NCBI GenBank assembly: GCA_036971715.1
Contig: JAVHJL010000005.1
Location: 1,922,001 to 1,986,000 of the forward strand
Reading direction: 5' to 3'
DNA from: Arthrobotrys musiformis
Taxonomy: Eukaryota; Ascomycota; Orbiliomycetes; Orbiliales; Orbiliaceae
Length of the DNA stretch: 64,000 bases
A model generated the notes under the pieces. The model was not told where the DNA came from. It saw nothing but the letters and a program-made list of their open reading frames with translations, and searched no databases. A program made the translations under genes and the position numbers. How positions within the stretch are numbered: the first letter of the stretch is position 1; each line of letters opens with the position of its first letter. Of the stretch, positions 11,123-22,412 are shown piece after piece.

Positions 11123-12509
11123 TATCAGGGGAGGTGCCGGCGCAGGTAGTTGGTTCGAAGTCTGTTGGTTGAAGAGAACGGGCTCGACGAAGGCGTTTGG
11201 GTTTATCTGTTGTCGCGCTTCGGTCGAGGAATTCGGGGAAGCTAAAGTAGGTGACCTCCCGCTTCTTCAACCAGAGACGCCGAAGGGTGTATCTGTCGGG
11301 CATATATATAGGAAGTTTTGTTTAATTAATCGTGGGGTTCAACCTCAGTGGTGACCTTCTTCCTGACCACACGGTGATACCAGCGCTTGAAGTAAAAGAC
11401 TTTATCTCTAAGGAAAACTCTAACTCTTTCGCCTTTGGGAGCCATATTGAATCTTTTTCTAAAAGAAAGGAGTCTACTAGAAAGACAGGGTATAAGACTA
11501 TTATAAGGAGTTTATAAAAAAATGAATATGTATATGATTCTGCTTCGTGTGAAATACTCGTGTGAGTGGCAGGAAGAAAGAGTCTTTCACACTTGGGGGG
11601 CTGACCTGATTTAAATAACCTTAGACCCTATACGTAACTCGAGCGGTCAGAATTATCGCCCAAGTGATATCTCGCCATCTTTGTGATATCTCCACGTTTT
11701 ACCGTATGTCTCTAAATGACCACTGGAGTCGCTAGCGATCGTTGGGGACGTTGTATTTTTTGCGTTGTTCTGCCCTCCTGACCAACCACAGTGCACAGAT
11801 GACCCGCATCGAGAGCTCGAGTGCTCGTCCGGCATCTAGCATCTACACCCCTCATGATCATAAAAAAATGAAATACTGTTGGGACTTATGGATTTAGAGT
11901 AGATAAATTTATTGGAGGCGTTATGTAATCTGATCATGTTGTCACTGGAGCGGTGAGGCCCAAGACTTGGCTCGACCTCATACACGGCACATTCGAGCTA
12001 ATGTTTTCGCGGTGCTGGTTGATTTATATATACACTTCGCTGTATAATGCGATATATGTGTCGCGTGCTCTATATTAAGTTAAACTTGCTTGGAATAGAG
12101 CCTAGTCTTAGGAGTATTTAGGGAGTTAAGTGATATGCTATACTACGAAGGAAATAGTCACTTTGCCGCTCAGGTGGCTACTATATCCGCGTGAAAGCAG
12201 CCTGACATTCCTTCTAGAAACATTCAAAATCATTTGTTCATTTGTTGAAATTTACCCTAGGAGTATTGGATCCTTATGGCGGCGATACGCCCGTCAGATG
12301 AACAAATATCCTATTCTAAAACAGAAGTAAATGCATTGAATAGGTGATGCATCGTGGATGGACCCTGAGATCAGATTCCGGGTAGCCGGTAGATCTATAG
12401 AATGTGTAATATCAGTATTATAACTAACAGCTTGTACTATAACATTAGCTCGTGGCCCTAGGCATAATCTAGCCTTGAGACTTCGCGAAGTTACGTCGTG
12501 ATAGCATAG
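11123..12509. other. AT-rich intergenic region
   Basis: About 1.4 kb upstream of the NLP gene and downstream of the F-box gene. On the minus strand it holds two small ORFs (11303-11028, overlapping the NLP start, and 11445-11326) that could be leader ORFs. Otherwise I see nothing in it. Confidence 0.5.
11326..11445 (-). CDS. Short basic ORF, possible leader peptide (doubtful)
   Basis: A 39-codon ATG-to-TAA frame about 200 bp upstream of the NLP start on the same strand. It is very rich in Arg, Lys and Val (begins MAPKGERVRVFLRDK). I do not recognise it. It could be an upstream ORF in the NLP transcript leader, a relic of a larger gene, or chance. Confidence 0.2.
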   Translation of the reverse strand: MAPKGERVRVFLRDKVFYFKRWYHRVVRKKVTTEVEPHD

Positions 12510-14321
12510 CTAATCATCATCCCAACATTCATTCCGCATCCAGCATTTATCCTCCAACCTCTGAAATCTATACACTCTATCCCCACTCACCTCCTCTTCC
12601 CTAAGCCTCCACCTATGAATATAATAATCAAAAACACCCACCATATCCTCTTCATCCCCCACCCGAGGAAACCTCGTTTTGGTCCTCAAAGTACCCCATT
12701 CGCCCTCAGCATGCTGCTTAAGCAGAATCTCCAAATCCCTCCCTTTAAAAATACCATCTCGAGACTCAAACTTTTTCAAAACACCAATGAGCGAATATGC
12801 AACGCAAAAATCCCCGGCGATATTGCCGGTATATATCCTAAACAGCTCAGGACAGTTGCGTACAAAGTCGTTTACCAGAGAGGGTAGACCGCTGATGACG
12901 GTATCCTCGCCGGATTTCGTGAAATCCCGCTGTATAAACGGGACTTCGATTTCTTGGAGCTTCTTGCAATCCAGGAGCGTTGTCCCGTAGTTTGTGGGTG
13001 AGCCCCATGAGTGATTTCCCAAGGAGCCCGTGAGTCGGAAACGGCGCAAGGTCTGTTTGATAGCGGGGACTACTATGCTGAACAAACGTATAGCGTCCCA
13101 TTTATCCATTACCCGAATTGTTAGATCAGTGACAGCTGTTTGCTGCAGGATCAACTTTTGAACAACAGGTAAATACGTATTAAACGCAAGCTTGGTCAAC
13201 CCTGTAGCCCCACTATCCACCAGCGGCTCGCAAAAGTCCGGAACCTGGCTCATTTCTGGAAGGTACCCTAAATCGATCCAGTCTAAATTTACGCCTTTAA
13301 GCCTTTTCGACCGAAGGTTAGGTCTTACTGGCCCTGATACGTCTTCCCCCGTTTGAAATTTCAGTTCTTCAAGCGTTTCGATGCCATTTATCGCGGTCCA
13401 GAGGGCATCGAGACAGTCTTCGTGTATCCAATTCTCGTAGTTGCAGGTGAAACCTTTTAACTTCGGGCATCGGCGGATCAACTCGACTACAGCCACCATG
13501 TCGTCGAGCTCCATCTCGTAGCCCCCGCCGTACTTTTCGACAATATAAAGGTGATCACAACCCGACAATGGTCGCAAGTAGGGTATCAGCAGGTGAGGAA
13601 CGTTACTGCTGAAAGATACCGTGAACTCGTAGTTCCTCGGACCAAGCACGGTAGAAGAACAAAAAAGTTCTGCTATTTCCTCGTGGACTTCCGATTTCAG
13701 CAAATGTGATGTTTGCCATCTATACACAAATCACGCTGAGGGTTAATATTACACGGTGAAATGGTATCTAGATAGATGTATTTGCTCGTATATTTGCACT
13801 TTGGTGGAGTCAAGTTTATAAAAGGAGGCTGTTTTAACACACCTTAATGATTTCAAAGGGCTAGAAATCGCATAGAATACCTTTTTGAGGAGATCCAAAA
13901 ATAAGGCCACCTCCTCATCCGGTGGGTACACCCCATGAGCACCGGGGCCCAGAAGGTCGACGTCCTCATCAGGAAACCGCCATACCCGCCGCGTCGAAAT
14001 AAGCTGATCGGTAACCACAAACGGATACCTCGTATCCACCACGAGCGTCCGCACGTGTCTCAAAATCCCATTGGTGCTCAATTCGACTTGACCATTCTCT
14101 TCAAGGAGGCAGGAACGCAAGTTATCGAGTCTATTTCGACTATTCCTGTGATTTCCGAGCCGGAGCACCAGGGTTTCGAAAATGGTGTCGCTGGTGGTTG
14201 TGAGGATTTGGGGCGTGGGATATGCCAGACGAAGTGATTTCGCTGAATCATTGTCGAGGTATTTGATTATCTCGTCGTGGAGCTCAGATGGAAGGTTCTC
14301 GAACGAAGAGGGTTGTGTCAT
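12510..14321 (-). CDS. F-box / leucine-rich-like protein
   Basis: Predicted 562-aa protein in two exons, 14321-13843 and 13719-12510. Splicing joins ...SSPLKSLR to WQTSHLLKSEVHEE in frame and removes a 123-nt intron. The N-terminus (ENLPSELHDEIIKYLDNDSAKSLRLAYP) is a typical F-box, the Skp1-binding segment of SCF ubiquitin ligase receptors. The remainder has irregular leucine-rich spacing (for example CPKLKGFTCNYENW and CKKLQEIEVPFIQ), as in fungal F-box proteins with divergent LRRs. Such proteins recruit targets to SCF complexes; the target is unknown. No signal peptide or membrane segment is seen. Confidence 0.75.
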
Positions 14322-15338
14322 TTTGATATACTACTATATACCCTGTGAGGTATGCTGGGTTGTCTTGGTCCCGTTCCCAGCCTCACCCAGAGTGGTCCAG
14401 GTTGTCTGATATATATATCGATATACCGCGGGCTTCGGTGTTTCGAGCTCGCGAGGCCTCGATGGATGTAGTATCCACTGGTTAAAAGATGTATGTGGAA
14501 CTAAGTAGGTACTTATTGTCCGTTTCTATCAAATGCGAATAAGCCCGGTGTGGGAGCTATCTACTGGGCTCGCTGTTGTGTTGGTAGCTGTCAACATGTT
14601 TGAATTCGTCCGGCATATACGGAGTTCGCGGAGTGGAGTACGTATACATATGGTTTGTGGGAGGGTGACTCAATTATGTTTACTTGTTAATAGTAGGCGC
14701 CTGGGGCGCCACTCAACCCCGACTGCAGCAGGATCACCATTACTACTACTACTACTACTACTACTACAGCTGCTACAGCTACTATTATTCTATATACTCA
14801 TACTAGTACTATATTGCATTATAATAATTTTCATAGAACCTTCTAGCAAAAACAACACATTTTGGTACCCTCCCCCCCGGGGGGGGATTTACCTAAGTAC
14901 ATAAAGACCCCGACTTGCAGTCGGGCATCAAAGTGAGGTCTTCCCAAAAGGCATTGCTACAACAGCTTATTCAGCCAAGAACCGCGCGTGCCTGCGTATA
15001 TTACATTCACATACTGATTTCGAATTGATCATGGTATTGATATACATATCATAATGGCTACAAGCTAGATTATCTTTTAAAATACATTGTTTACTTGATT
15101 CTTTCGAAATGAGGACTCAATTGTATTCATCATCATTTGTAGTGGTATCCTTGTTTAATTTTGTACATGCTTTGAAAGCCCATCCGCCTCGCTATGCAAT
15201 TCTTCTATCTGCAATACACATGCCAACTTAAAAATTTGGACAATGCACTGAATCGCATCGACCATGCCATCTCCTTTTATCCAACACTTCTCGGGTATCA
15301 TATGTGCATTCCACCACGTGAGACTAACAAAACTGACT
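14322..15338. other. Intergenic region with low-complexity DNA
   Basis: About 1 kb between the F-box gene and the helicase. It holds a CTA microsatellite (14742-14768), a C7-G8 block at 14872-14886, and a perfect 7-bp hairpin with a 3-nt loop at 14909-14925. No gene seen. Confidence 0.6.
14742..14768. repeat. (ACT)n microsatellite
   Basis: About nine uninterrupted ACT triplets followed by imperfect copies. It lies in non-coding DNA. Confidence 0.85.
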
Positions 15339-18300
15339 TCACGAACTGAATAGTGTAAGTTCCTCAAAGACCTCAGCCGTCCAGGCCAGCTTGATCTTGC
15401 TCACACATTTCATGAACGCCTTGCTCGTCCACACGACATCTTGGTACATCACTGCCTCTCCGAACTCTTCCTTTCGTTGGGCCGGCCTAACTTCGTTCCG
15501 CTCTTCCCAAATATCTCTCTTCTGTCTCTTGGATTCGTGTTCCTTCCTCCGCTTTTCCCACATCAGACAGCTGCTAGGGTGAACTGACATATCCACCCCG
15601 GACGACGTGTTCCCCGTCGATGTTAACGTCCTGTACCTTGCACCTTGGACATTTTTGGCGATATTCTCGACCCCGACGCCTTTCATAAAACACCTGAGGA
15701 TTTTCTCCGTTTGCTCCTGGCTGACCCTTGGGTACCTCGCCACCATAGTATCGCTCTCGTATTTCATCTCGCTCTCCCTTGGTAGGTCCCCAACTTCGTC
15801 GAGTCGGCAATAACCCCGGAGCTGCTTGCGGATATTCTCAACTTTACGCATCAAAGGTAACGAAAATTGGTATTCCTGACAGAACTTCTTTTGCTCGTTC
15901 GGGCGCTTGCTCAGGTACCTTCGGAGGATGTTGAGATAGGTAATGTGGTCGCCGGAAGGGTGAACGATTTCCGTCCGCTTGCTCTGGACTCTATCCTCCA
16001 GCGTCAAGTCCTCGTCCTCGTCCTCGTCAACCATATGCCGCTTCTTCTTTTTCTTAATAAGTAAAGGATCGGCCTTCTCCTTCGACTCCGCCAATGTCTT
16101 CTTCCATCTCGCAGGTTGCATTATGATGTTCCCTTCCACTGAAAGGCAGCTAAGAACATCGATAACGTCTACCAAAACATTTTCTTCCTCGTTTTTGTTT
16201 GACTTCTCCTCTTCGCTTGCTGCCACAATAACACGGCTTTGCACTGGGGGCAACGGGAACTTGCTCATCTTCTTGCCAATTTCGCTGATATTACCCGTAT
16301 CGCTAACAGCGCCGAGCTCGATTAATGTCGTCAAAGCCTTTGACCGACTCTGGTGGCTGGGGCCGTCTAGGAATGGGAAGTTATTAACTGTTTCAATGCT
16401 GTTTTCAGAGTCCATAGCAAGTAATGTCAACATAGCTCCGGCAAGGTCGCAGTGCAAGATATCAGGCTCCGTATCCTTTTTAAGTGTGTTGAAGTACTTT
16501 TCCGTGTAAAGCCGATAGCAAGTTCCGGGAGCTTCACGGCCAGCTCGACCCTTTCGCTGTTGAGCTGAGGCTTGTGAAATGTCCGTGACGAGTAGTGATT
16601 CGATGCCAAGCTGGTGTCTAAATCGCTTCATCTTCACTTTCCCACAGTCGATAACATGTCGGACCCCTGGGACTGTAACGGACGTTTCAGCGATATTTGT
16701 TGCGATGATGACTTTTCGCTCCTTGGGATTTCCTTTGATAAAGACCCTCTGTTGTTCTGCGGGGTCGAGACTAGCGTATAGCCGCATCACATTCAGCTTG
16801 GGCTTGTCGGGTTCCATCTGTAGAGCCAGTTCCTCAACCATCGAAGCAAGTTCCTCGATCTCCTCACTTCCAGTAGAAAAAACCAGGATATCTCCGGGAC
16901 ATGGATGTTGGTAGTGGACCTGGAATATTGTTTTTGCCGCCGCCGTTTGGAAATTATCGATAGACGCCGGTGTGTAAAAAACTTCTACAGGGAATATCTT
17001 TCCTGGGATCCGACAGATAGGTGCTGGGGGGAACTTTTCGCTGGTTTCTCCAGTCTCCGGGTCCCCGCCAACATAATTTGACATCTTCTCCACATTGAGT
17101 GTAGCGCTCATGACAATCAACTTCAAAGGCACTTTCTTCTTTCGGCGAGCCTCAACGATACCCTTTAGAAGACCCATTCCAAGATCTGTAGACACACTAC
17201 GCTCGTGAGCCTCATCAACGACAATCACAGAGTAACGTGACAACTCGGAGTCGTGGAGAATCTCGTTGAGCAACATGCCATCAGTTATATAACGGATCTT
17301 CGTGCTAGAATCGCTGACATTGTCGAACCGAACGCAGTAACCAACTTCTTGGCCCAGGATAGTGCCCATCTCGCTAGACACACGCTGGGCAAGCGAAATC
17401 GCCGCAACTCGGCGAGGCTGCGTGATGGCAATACAGCCGCCGTATTTTTTCCCCGAGTTACTCCTCTTAGACATGTACGGTTGGTCAAGAAGGAACTGGC
17501 CAATCTGAGTGGATTTACCAGAACCTGTTTCACCAACTAAGACCATGGTGTTGGAATCCCGCATGGTGGTGCGGATTTCATCCTGGAAGTCCCATATTGG
17601 AAGAGATTTGCGAACTGCCTGGAGTTCCTTGGAGATTTGTTCTTTTGATTTGACAGCTGGCTTTGGCGGGACGGGTGTTAGAGGGTCGACGAGTCCGGCA
17701 GTTGAGTCGTTTCCTACTTCCTGCTGGACCTTCGTCTTGTTCTTAAGTAAGACGTTCTTATAGACCTTATTCTGTGGAACTGCCTCTTGCCGGGGATTCT
17801 GCGAAAGCTGCTGTAGGTCAGAAGAAGGTTTGGTACCGGAGTCGACTGTTGTCACCGAGTGGTCAGAAGTAGGGTTTTCGGATCCTAGCGATGCCCTTGA
17901 TGATTCCGTAGATGATCTTTCAGAAGACTCCTTAGGTTTCGACTTGATTCTATCCCAAACGCTCTGGATCTTCTGAGGAGGTTTTTGTGGAACAGGCGAT
18001 TCTAACAATGATTCTAGCAATACGTTTTCCGTATCTTCGTCTTCGGAAATGGCTAGGAACTTCGGTGCCTTGGGGGAGGGTTTCCGGGGGGCGGCATCTT
18101 CTTCCCGTCTCCGCTTCTTTTGTTTTGAAGACTTTTCCGGAGAGGGCTTTCTTGGAGTAGAAGTGATAGCAGAGGGTGATTTTGGACGCTCTTTCCTTTC
18201 CTTCGATGGCTTCGCGGGGCTCTCTAGTACGACAGCCTCTTCGACGAACTTCTTTTGGATCTTCCGGGGAGGGGCAGCATTCGTTTCGGGCTCCTGGCCG

Positions 18301-18728
18301 TCGCTAAAGCCGTTCCAAGACGAATATCCACCATCTTCAGCTTCTCTGTCGGCCCGTTCCTTATCAGCCAACCTTCGCTTCTTCCTCTCCCTTTTCTCCG
18401 CTTTCTTTTTTGCCTTCTCGTTCTTCTGACGAAGCTCTATTGCTTCAATATCATTAATCCCGCCGTTAGTGATCGGAGATCCCTTCGCAACGCCATTGGT
18501 CTTAGGTAGTTTGGCTTTCGGGGGTACTGGTATGGGTGGCCCGGTTGGTTCAGGCGACTCGGAAAGAAATTTGGTCTTTTTGCCTTGCCCAGTGCTAGAG
18601 CGCAAGCTTTCCTGGCCCGAATCACGGCGCTTCTGCTGCCGGGCTTTAGAAAGGGCGGGAACTGGTGATGAGGATGACGGTGAAAGGTGTTTTTCTTGTA
18701 CTTTCTGACGTTTGTGGGGGTGGGACAT
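15339..18728 (-). CDS. DEAH-box RNA helicase, DHR2-like
   Basis: Single-exon 1129-aa protein. Residues 1 to about 380 are charged, Lys/Ser/Pro-rich and probably disordered with nuclear-localisation-like clusters. The helicase core follows with all family motifs: GETGSGKST (near 399), TQPRRVAA, TDGMLL, DEAH (near 503), SAT, TNIAETSVT and QRKGRAGRE. HA2/OB-type C-terminal regions come next (YLNILRRYL, VHPSSCL). The single core and domain order fit the Dhr2/Prp43/Prp22 group; the best match I can recall is Dhr2, a nucleolar helicase needed for early 18S rRNA processing. The N-terminal extension is longer than in yeast. Function as an RNA-stimulated ATPase is secure; the exact orthologue is less so. 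Confidence 0.85.
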   Translation of the reverse strand: MSHPHKRQKVQEKHLSPSSSSPVPALSKARQQKRRDSGQESLRSSTGQGKKTKFLSESPEPTGPPIPVPPKAKLPKTNGVAKGSPITNGGINDIEAIELRQKNEKAKKKAEKRERKKRRLADKERADREAEDGGYSSWNGFSDGQEPETNAAPPRKIQKKFVEEAVVLESPAKPSKERKERPKSPSAITSTPRKPSPEKSSKQKKRRREEDAAPRKPSPKAPKFLAISEDEDTENVLLESLLESPVPQKPPQKIQSVWDRIKSKPKESSERSSTESSRASLGSENPTSDHSVTTVDSGTKPSSDLQQLSQNPRQEAVPQNKVYKNVLLKNKTKVQQEVGNDSTAGLVDPLTPVPPKPAVKSKEQISKELQAVRKSLPIWDFQDEIRTTMRDSNTMVLVGETGSGKSTQIGQFLLDQPYMSKRSNSGKKYGGCIAITQPRRVAAISLAQRVSSEMGTILGQEVGYCVRFDNVSDSSTKIRYITDGMLLNEILHDSELSRYSVIVVDEAHERSVSTDLGMGLLKGIVEARRKKKVPLKLIVMSATLNVEKMSNYVGGDPETGETSEKFPPAPICRIPGKIFPVEVFYTPASIDNFQTAAAKTIFQVHYQHPCPGDILVFSTGSEEIEELASMVEELALQMEPDKPKLNVMRLYASLDPAEQQRVFIKGNPKERKVIIATNIAETSVTVPGVRHVIDCGKVKMKRFRHQLGIESLLVTDISQASAQQRKGRAGREAPGTCYRLYTEKYFNTLKKDTEPDILHCDLAGAMLTLLAMDSENSIETVNNFPFLDGPSHQSRSKALTTLIELGAVSDTGNISEIGKKMSKFPLPPVQSRVIVAASEEEKSNKNEEENVLVDVIDVLSCLSVEGNIIMQPARWKKTLAESKEKADPLLIKKKKKRHMVDEDEDEDLTLEDRVQSKRTEIVHPSGDHITYLNILRRYLSKRPNEQKKFCQEYQFSLPLMRKVENIRKQLRGYCRLDEVGDLPRESEMKYESDTMVARYPRVSQEQTEKILRCFMKGVGVENIAKNVQGARYRTLTSTGNTSSGVDMSVHPSSCLMWEKRRKEHESKRQKRDIWEERNEVRPAQRKEEFGEAVMYQDVVWTSKAFMKCVSKIKLAWTAEVFEELTLFSS

Positions 18729-19699
18729 TGCTTGTATCGATAGTGGGGGGTTGGTAATTTTGTAGGTATGAGAGTTGCTTCAGCGATTATGCAAGTGGGA
18801 TTCGAGTTTGGATTGATGCAGGTTTCCGAGCGGGAGTAATAATCATTTCGACACGAAAAAGATAATAAAGGGGCAATGAAACAGATTACAATGACACTAC
18901 CGAGTACATACGATGAGAATGATGATAAAGGGAGATGTGGTGTGTAGTGGTGATGGTGGTTGTGATGATGGTTCGAAGAAATGATGTTGGAGATGTGGGC
19001 AGGCTGGCGGGCTTTGTTCGCAGAAACCAGAAATTTTTCGAGGTTTCGATGTTCGCATTGATTTGATGGCCCGTGTCAGCGTGCCTGGCTGGGCTTGGCT
19101 GGGCTTGGCTGGGCCGGAAGCTGTGTGTGGCAGGCTGATCCCAGCAGCTGGCCGCAACACAACACATTTCAGAAATGCAACAACACAACCAAAAATACCA
19201 CAAGACAACACATTCATGACATCATATAAATCGCCACCCAGCTCAGCTCCAGCTTCAATATCAATGCTCGGCAGAACAGCGTCTACAGTCTACAATCTAC
19301 AGACAGGCGGATTTCGCACATCAAGCATTCCTATTTAGGTAATTCACAAAGCTGAGGGAAAGTTTCCCTCATCTGAAATCAAGACTATTTAAAGAAGCCC
19401 TCCCCCTGCTTCTTCTCCATCTTTCTTCTTTTCTTCTTTCCACGGATATCTTGATATACATTGCTATGTTAACTGAGCCAACTTGATCACACATTTGTAT
19501 GATCCAGGGATACAACACAAGGATAAGTCGGACACCATTGCAGCGCGCGCATTGGTATCCAGCTACTTGAGGTTTGCCATTCCCTCACTTATCTGACTAA
19601 CATGGGATCTGGGGGGGGTCGCAGTGATGACAAAACTTAAGGACGCGATGTGGCCGCAAAAAACGGATAATCCACTTCCTCAAGTAGCTCTGAGCGACC

Positions 19700-21057
19700 A
19701 TTCTTTTTTTTTTTTTTTTTTTTTTTCCCCTTTCTATCTTTCCCTTCCCGTCCCTTCCTTCCCTTCCTTTCCCTTCCCTTCCTTTCCTTTCCATCACTCT
19801 TCCCTCTTCCCTCTTCCCTCTTCCCATACTTCACCTCTCTTACAGTTCTTCCTACACCCTCTCTTCATCTCTTTATCTCTCACTGTCTCGATACCTCCTC
19901 TAACCCTGAGATAACTAACCTCTTTCGATATCATCGTTCCACTCCAGTGGTTCTCACACTCAATACAGGCTGTCTAATGTCGAGACTAGTCAAACTTCTT
20001 CTAGTAGTTCGCCATTTCTTCAATCACAGAACATTCATTACTTTTGTATTACCTTTATCGATCCTATCTCTCACCTAACAACTGCCCTTAGTTCTCAAGC
20101 TATTAGAAATATATGATATCTTATTTTACCACAACATCCTTACACCGTCCTTTATCTCGTCTTCCTACCCGCTGTTCCTCTCTTCTTCCCCGTTCAATCT
20201 TACCATGGTGATACGCTCCCTACGATAAGATGGTCGTGCATTTAAAATCCCCGCTCGAATTCGCAACTTCTATCAGGCCTCCTAGCTTCATGCATGGGCA
20301 ATAATAATTCGGTTACGGTTCTTCCCCAACGTTTTCTGCCTTACATATTTTGCGCTCTTTATACTGTCATTATGTTCATTGCACGCCCTTCTTCGTACTT
20401 CCAGGAGAGGCTTTTAACCCTGCACCTCTTCCTTTTCCATTACTCTCTCTGTTTTTTCACATTGTAAAGCTCTGACCCACGACTACCAACGGTACCCTAC
20501 TTTGTCAGTTCTGATATAGGTATAGTGGTGTCGTTATTGAGATCACTTTATTTTTTTAACACTACATGAAAGCTCAGAGCACGCATCGTCGGGGTCGAAC
20601 TTGATATCATTTTGGAGAACAGCGTATGCTGACGAGAGAGTGTTCTAGGACTTTTAATTACCTACTCATGCCGCGCCTGGGATAATATTCCTGCAAATAG
20701 GTGTCTGTAGAGGTGCTCCAAACCTGAATCCTTTCCAGAACCCATTTTGGTAGGCTGCAATTCGAATAACCTGCCACTTTGGGGGATGGAGCCCAACACT
20801 ATCTACAGCCACTGACACTTCAGGGTTGAATTCTTCACATTAAAACCGGGACCTTCTTACAGAGGAAACCGAGTTTACATCGTCGCGCTTTAGCGCGAAG
20901 TTGTAGAACTTGAAATACGCATCCTGGACTGACCCAGGTGGGCGGGACCCGTGATGTCGACTAACTTGTACTCTATCCACCGAAACCAGTGGATTGCCTC
21001 TATCGAGGCTAATTTCCTTAACGGAAATTAACCCAAATTTTGGGTCTGCGTGGGAAT
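19700..21057 (+). ncRNA. Candidate structured ncRNA, possibly telomerase RNA
   Basis: Hypothesis built from position and structure. The right end is a run of hairpins (20883-21045) lying just before a GTAAGT donor at 21058, branch point CTAAC and CACAG acceptor at 21114. Fungal telomerase RNAs of Pezizomycotina are pol II transcripts of 1 to 2 kb. They have a three-way junction near the 3' end, which is formed by spliceosomal cleavage at such a donor. An 8-nt match to TTAGGG-repeat template sequence (CTAACCCT) sits about 1.16 kb upstream. Against it: the template match is short enough to occur by chance, the donor is canonical rather than the weakened form described for Neurospora, and I could not draw a pseudoknot. 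The 5' end is a guess. Confidence 0.3.
20883..21045 (+). other. Tandem hairpin block
   Basis: Six stem-loops in 163 nt: 20883-20898 (7 bp), 20923-20938 (5 bp), 20975-20994 (6 bp), 20996-21009 (5 bp), 21010-21030 (8 bp) and 21031-21045 (6 bp). The last four abut each other with at most one unpaired base between. Seen directly in the sequence. Confidence 0.75.
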
Positions 21058-21114
21058 GTAAGTAATCACCTACAAACTGGGCATCAATGACATACTGCTA
21101 ACTACTGTTCACAG
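21058..21114 (+). other. Intron-like element in non-coding DNA
   Basis: GTAAGT donor, TGCTAAC branch sequence (A at 21101) and CACAG acceptor, 57 nt in total, matching introns of the protein genes here. It could be an intron of a non-coding transcript or of a 5' leader of the gene at 22413. Confidence 0.5.
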
Positions 21115-22412
21115 CCCTATCTGGGTGCCTACAGTCTTATCTTAACTTCCTGATATCTTGGTCACTCTTTCTGGCTACTGAATGAGTGTATCAAACTCTT
21201 TTTTTTTTTTTTTTGATAGTTCTTTCAGCGAGCGCGCGTTTGTTTTTCAATCCGAAAAAATCCGAAAAAATATGATGGGGGGTGATGGTAAGTATCAATC
21301 ACGGATTTCTCGTTCGCTATAGATGCAGGAGCCTAGCTAATCTTTAATGGTGTTGTTTAGTATCGACGGGGCGTTTTTCTAAATGCTCGCAAATAACTTG
21401 TAAGTGATATTTCCCTTTTTGCAAAATTTACTCCTCTTGATGCGTGCTCTGCTCTCCCCTCTCAATACATATTAATATGATTGTGTGCGTGTGTATGTGT
21501 GTGGTGGTACTTGGACTTTAGCTGGGAAATGATGAACTACTATATTTATTGTCACACCGAAGGTTTCTCGAGGGAAACGCTGTGGAAGACAACTGAAGTT
21601 ACGGATACTGATTCCGGTTTTAGTCTTGTACCACACACTATCGTATTAATATTCCTTCTCCTGTATCTCTTTGCACAAACTTGTATATACAAAACAATAA
21701 CAAATGAAATCTAAAAAGAACTCTAAATTATTTCCATTGCTGTCTGTGTCCTGTCGCCGTTGCATTGCATTGCGTGTCTGTTATTGTCCTCTGGAATGTT
21801 GCATTATTGGTGTTGGCGGCGACTTTCCTTGGCCGTTGCCGTATTCGGCGACAGTGCGCATTCTCACCAGCCAAGGCGATGCATCTTTGGCCGCCGTGCC
21901 TGCCCAATTGGGTTCCCCTTTCCTGCCACTTCAACCCCAACGTCGGTGTATCTCGAAATATCACCTGCTCTCCTCGGAGAATATGGTCAGCTATCTTCCG
22001 GGTCTCTGGTGTTCTGGATCTTGTGTCACGTCTGGCTTCCTCGCATCCTCCCTGTCTTCGTCTTCTTCTTCTCCTCGGCCCAAGTAGCTGAGCCGAAATC
22101 CGACTCTTTGTTTACCATACATCGACATACCCACATACCCGCATACCTAAGTACTTTCCACCTCACGAACCTTCGACCGCCACTGTTGGGGCATTACGAG
22201 GAAAATTTTCAGCCTCAACCGGCCGTTGGGAAGTTTTGGGGCGAAAGCTTGATTGCAATTGAGTTGTTCGGCGCCAAAGACACGTTTTCCGGAAAACCAA
22301 CCAACCACACAAACTCCACGTTCCGAGACGGAGGATCCCGAGCGGAGGATCAAGGGGGGTAGAGCAAACCTGTGCACCGAAGGGCGTCTTTGACGTCCCA
22401 AACAACACCGTC

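Larger units (their letters stand above)
18729..22412. other. 3.7 kb region without protein genes
   Basis: Lies between the divergent helicase (-) and membrane-protein (+) genes. Content: CA-rich helicase promoter; pyrimidine-rich stretch with a 23-nt T run (19704-19726); CTTCC-rich block (19730-19860); an eight-base telomere-complement-like CTAACCCT at 19891-19898; a dense hairpin block (20883-21045) ending at a 57-nt intron-like element (21058-21114); and a second T run near 21200. No convincing coding exon. This is much longer than a normal promoter in the window and is treated below as a candidate non-coding RNA locus. Confidence 0.6.

Noticed and set aside
15979..16509. 176-residue + strand frame opposite the helicase
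   Set aside because: Fully antisense to conserved DEAH-helicase sequence and Ser/Leu-rich without features.
20415..20421. Second telomere-complement-like match TAACCCT
   Set aside because: Only seven bases and sits inside a possible small hairpin, so less likely as a template than 19891-19898.
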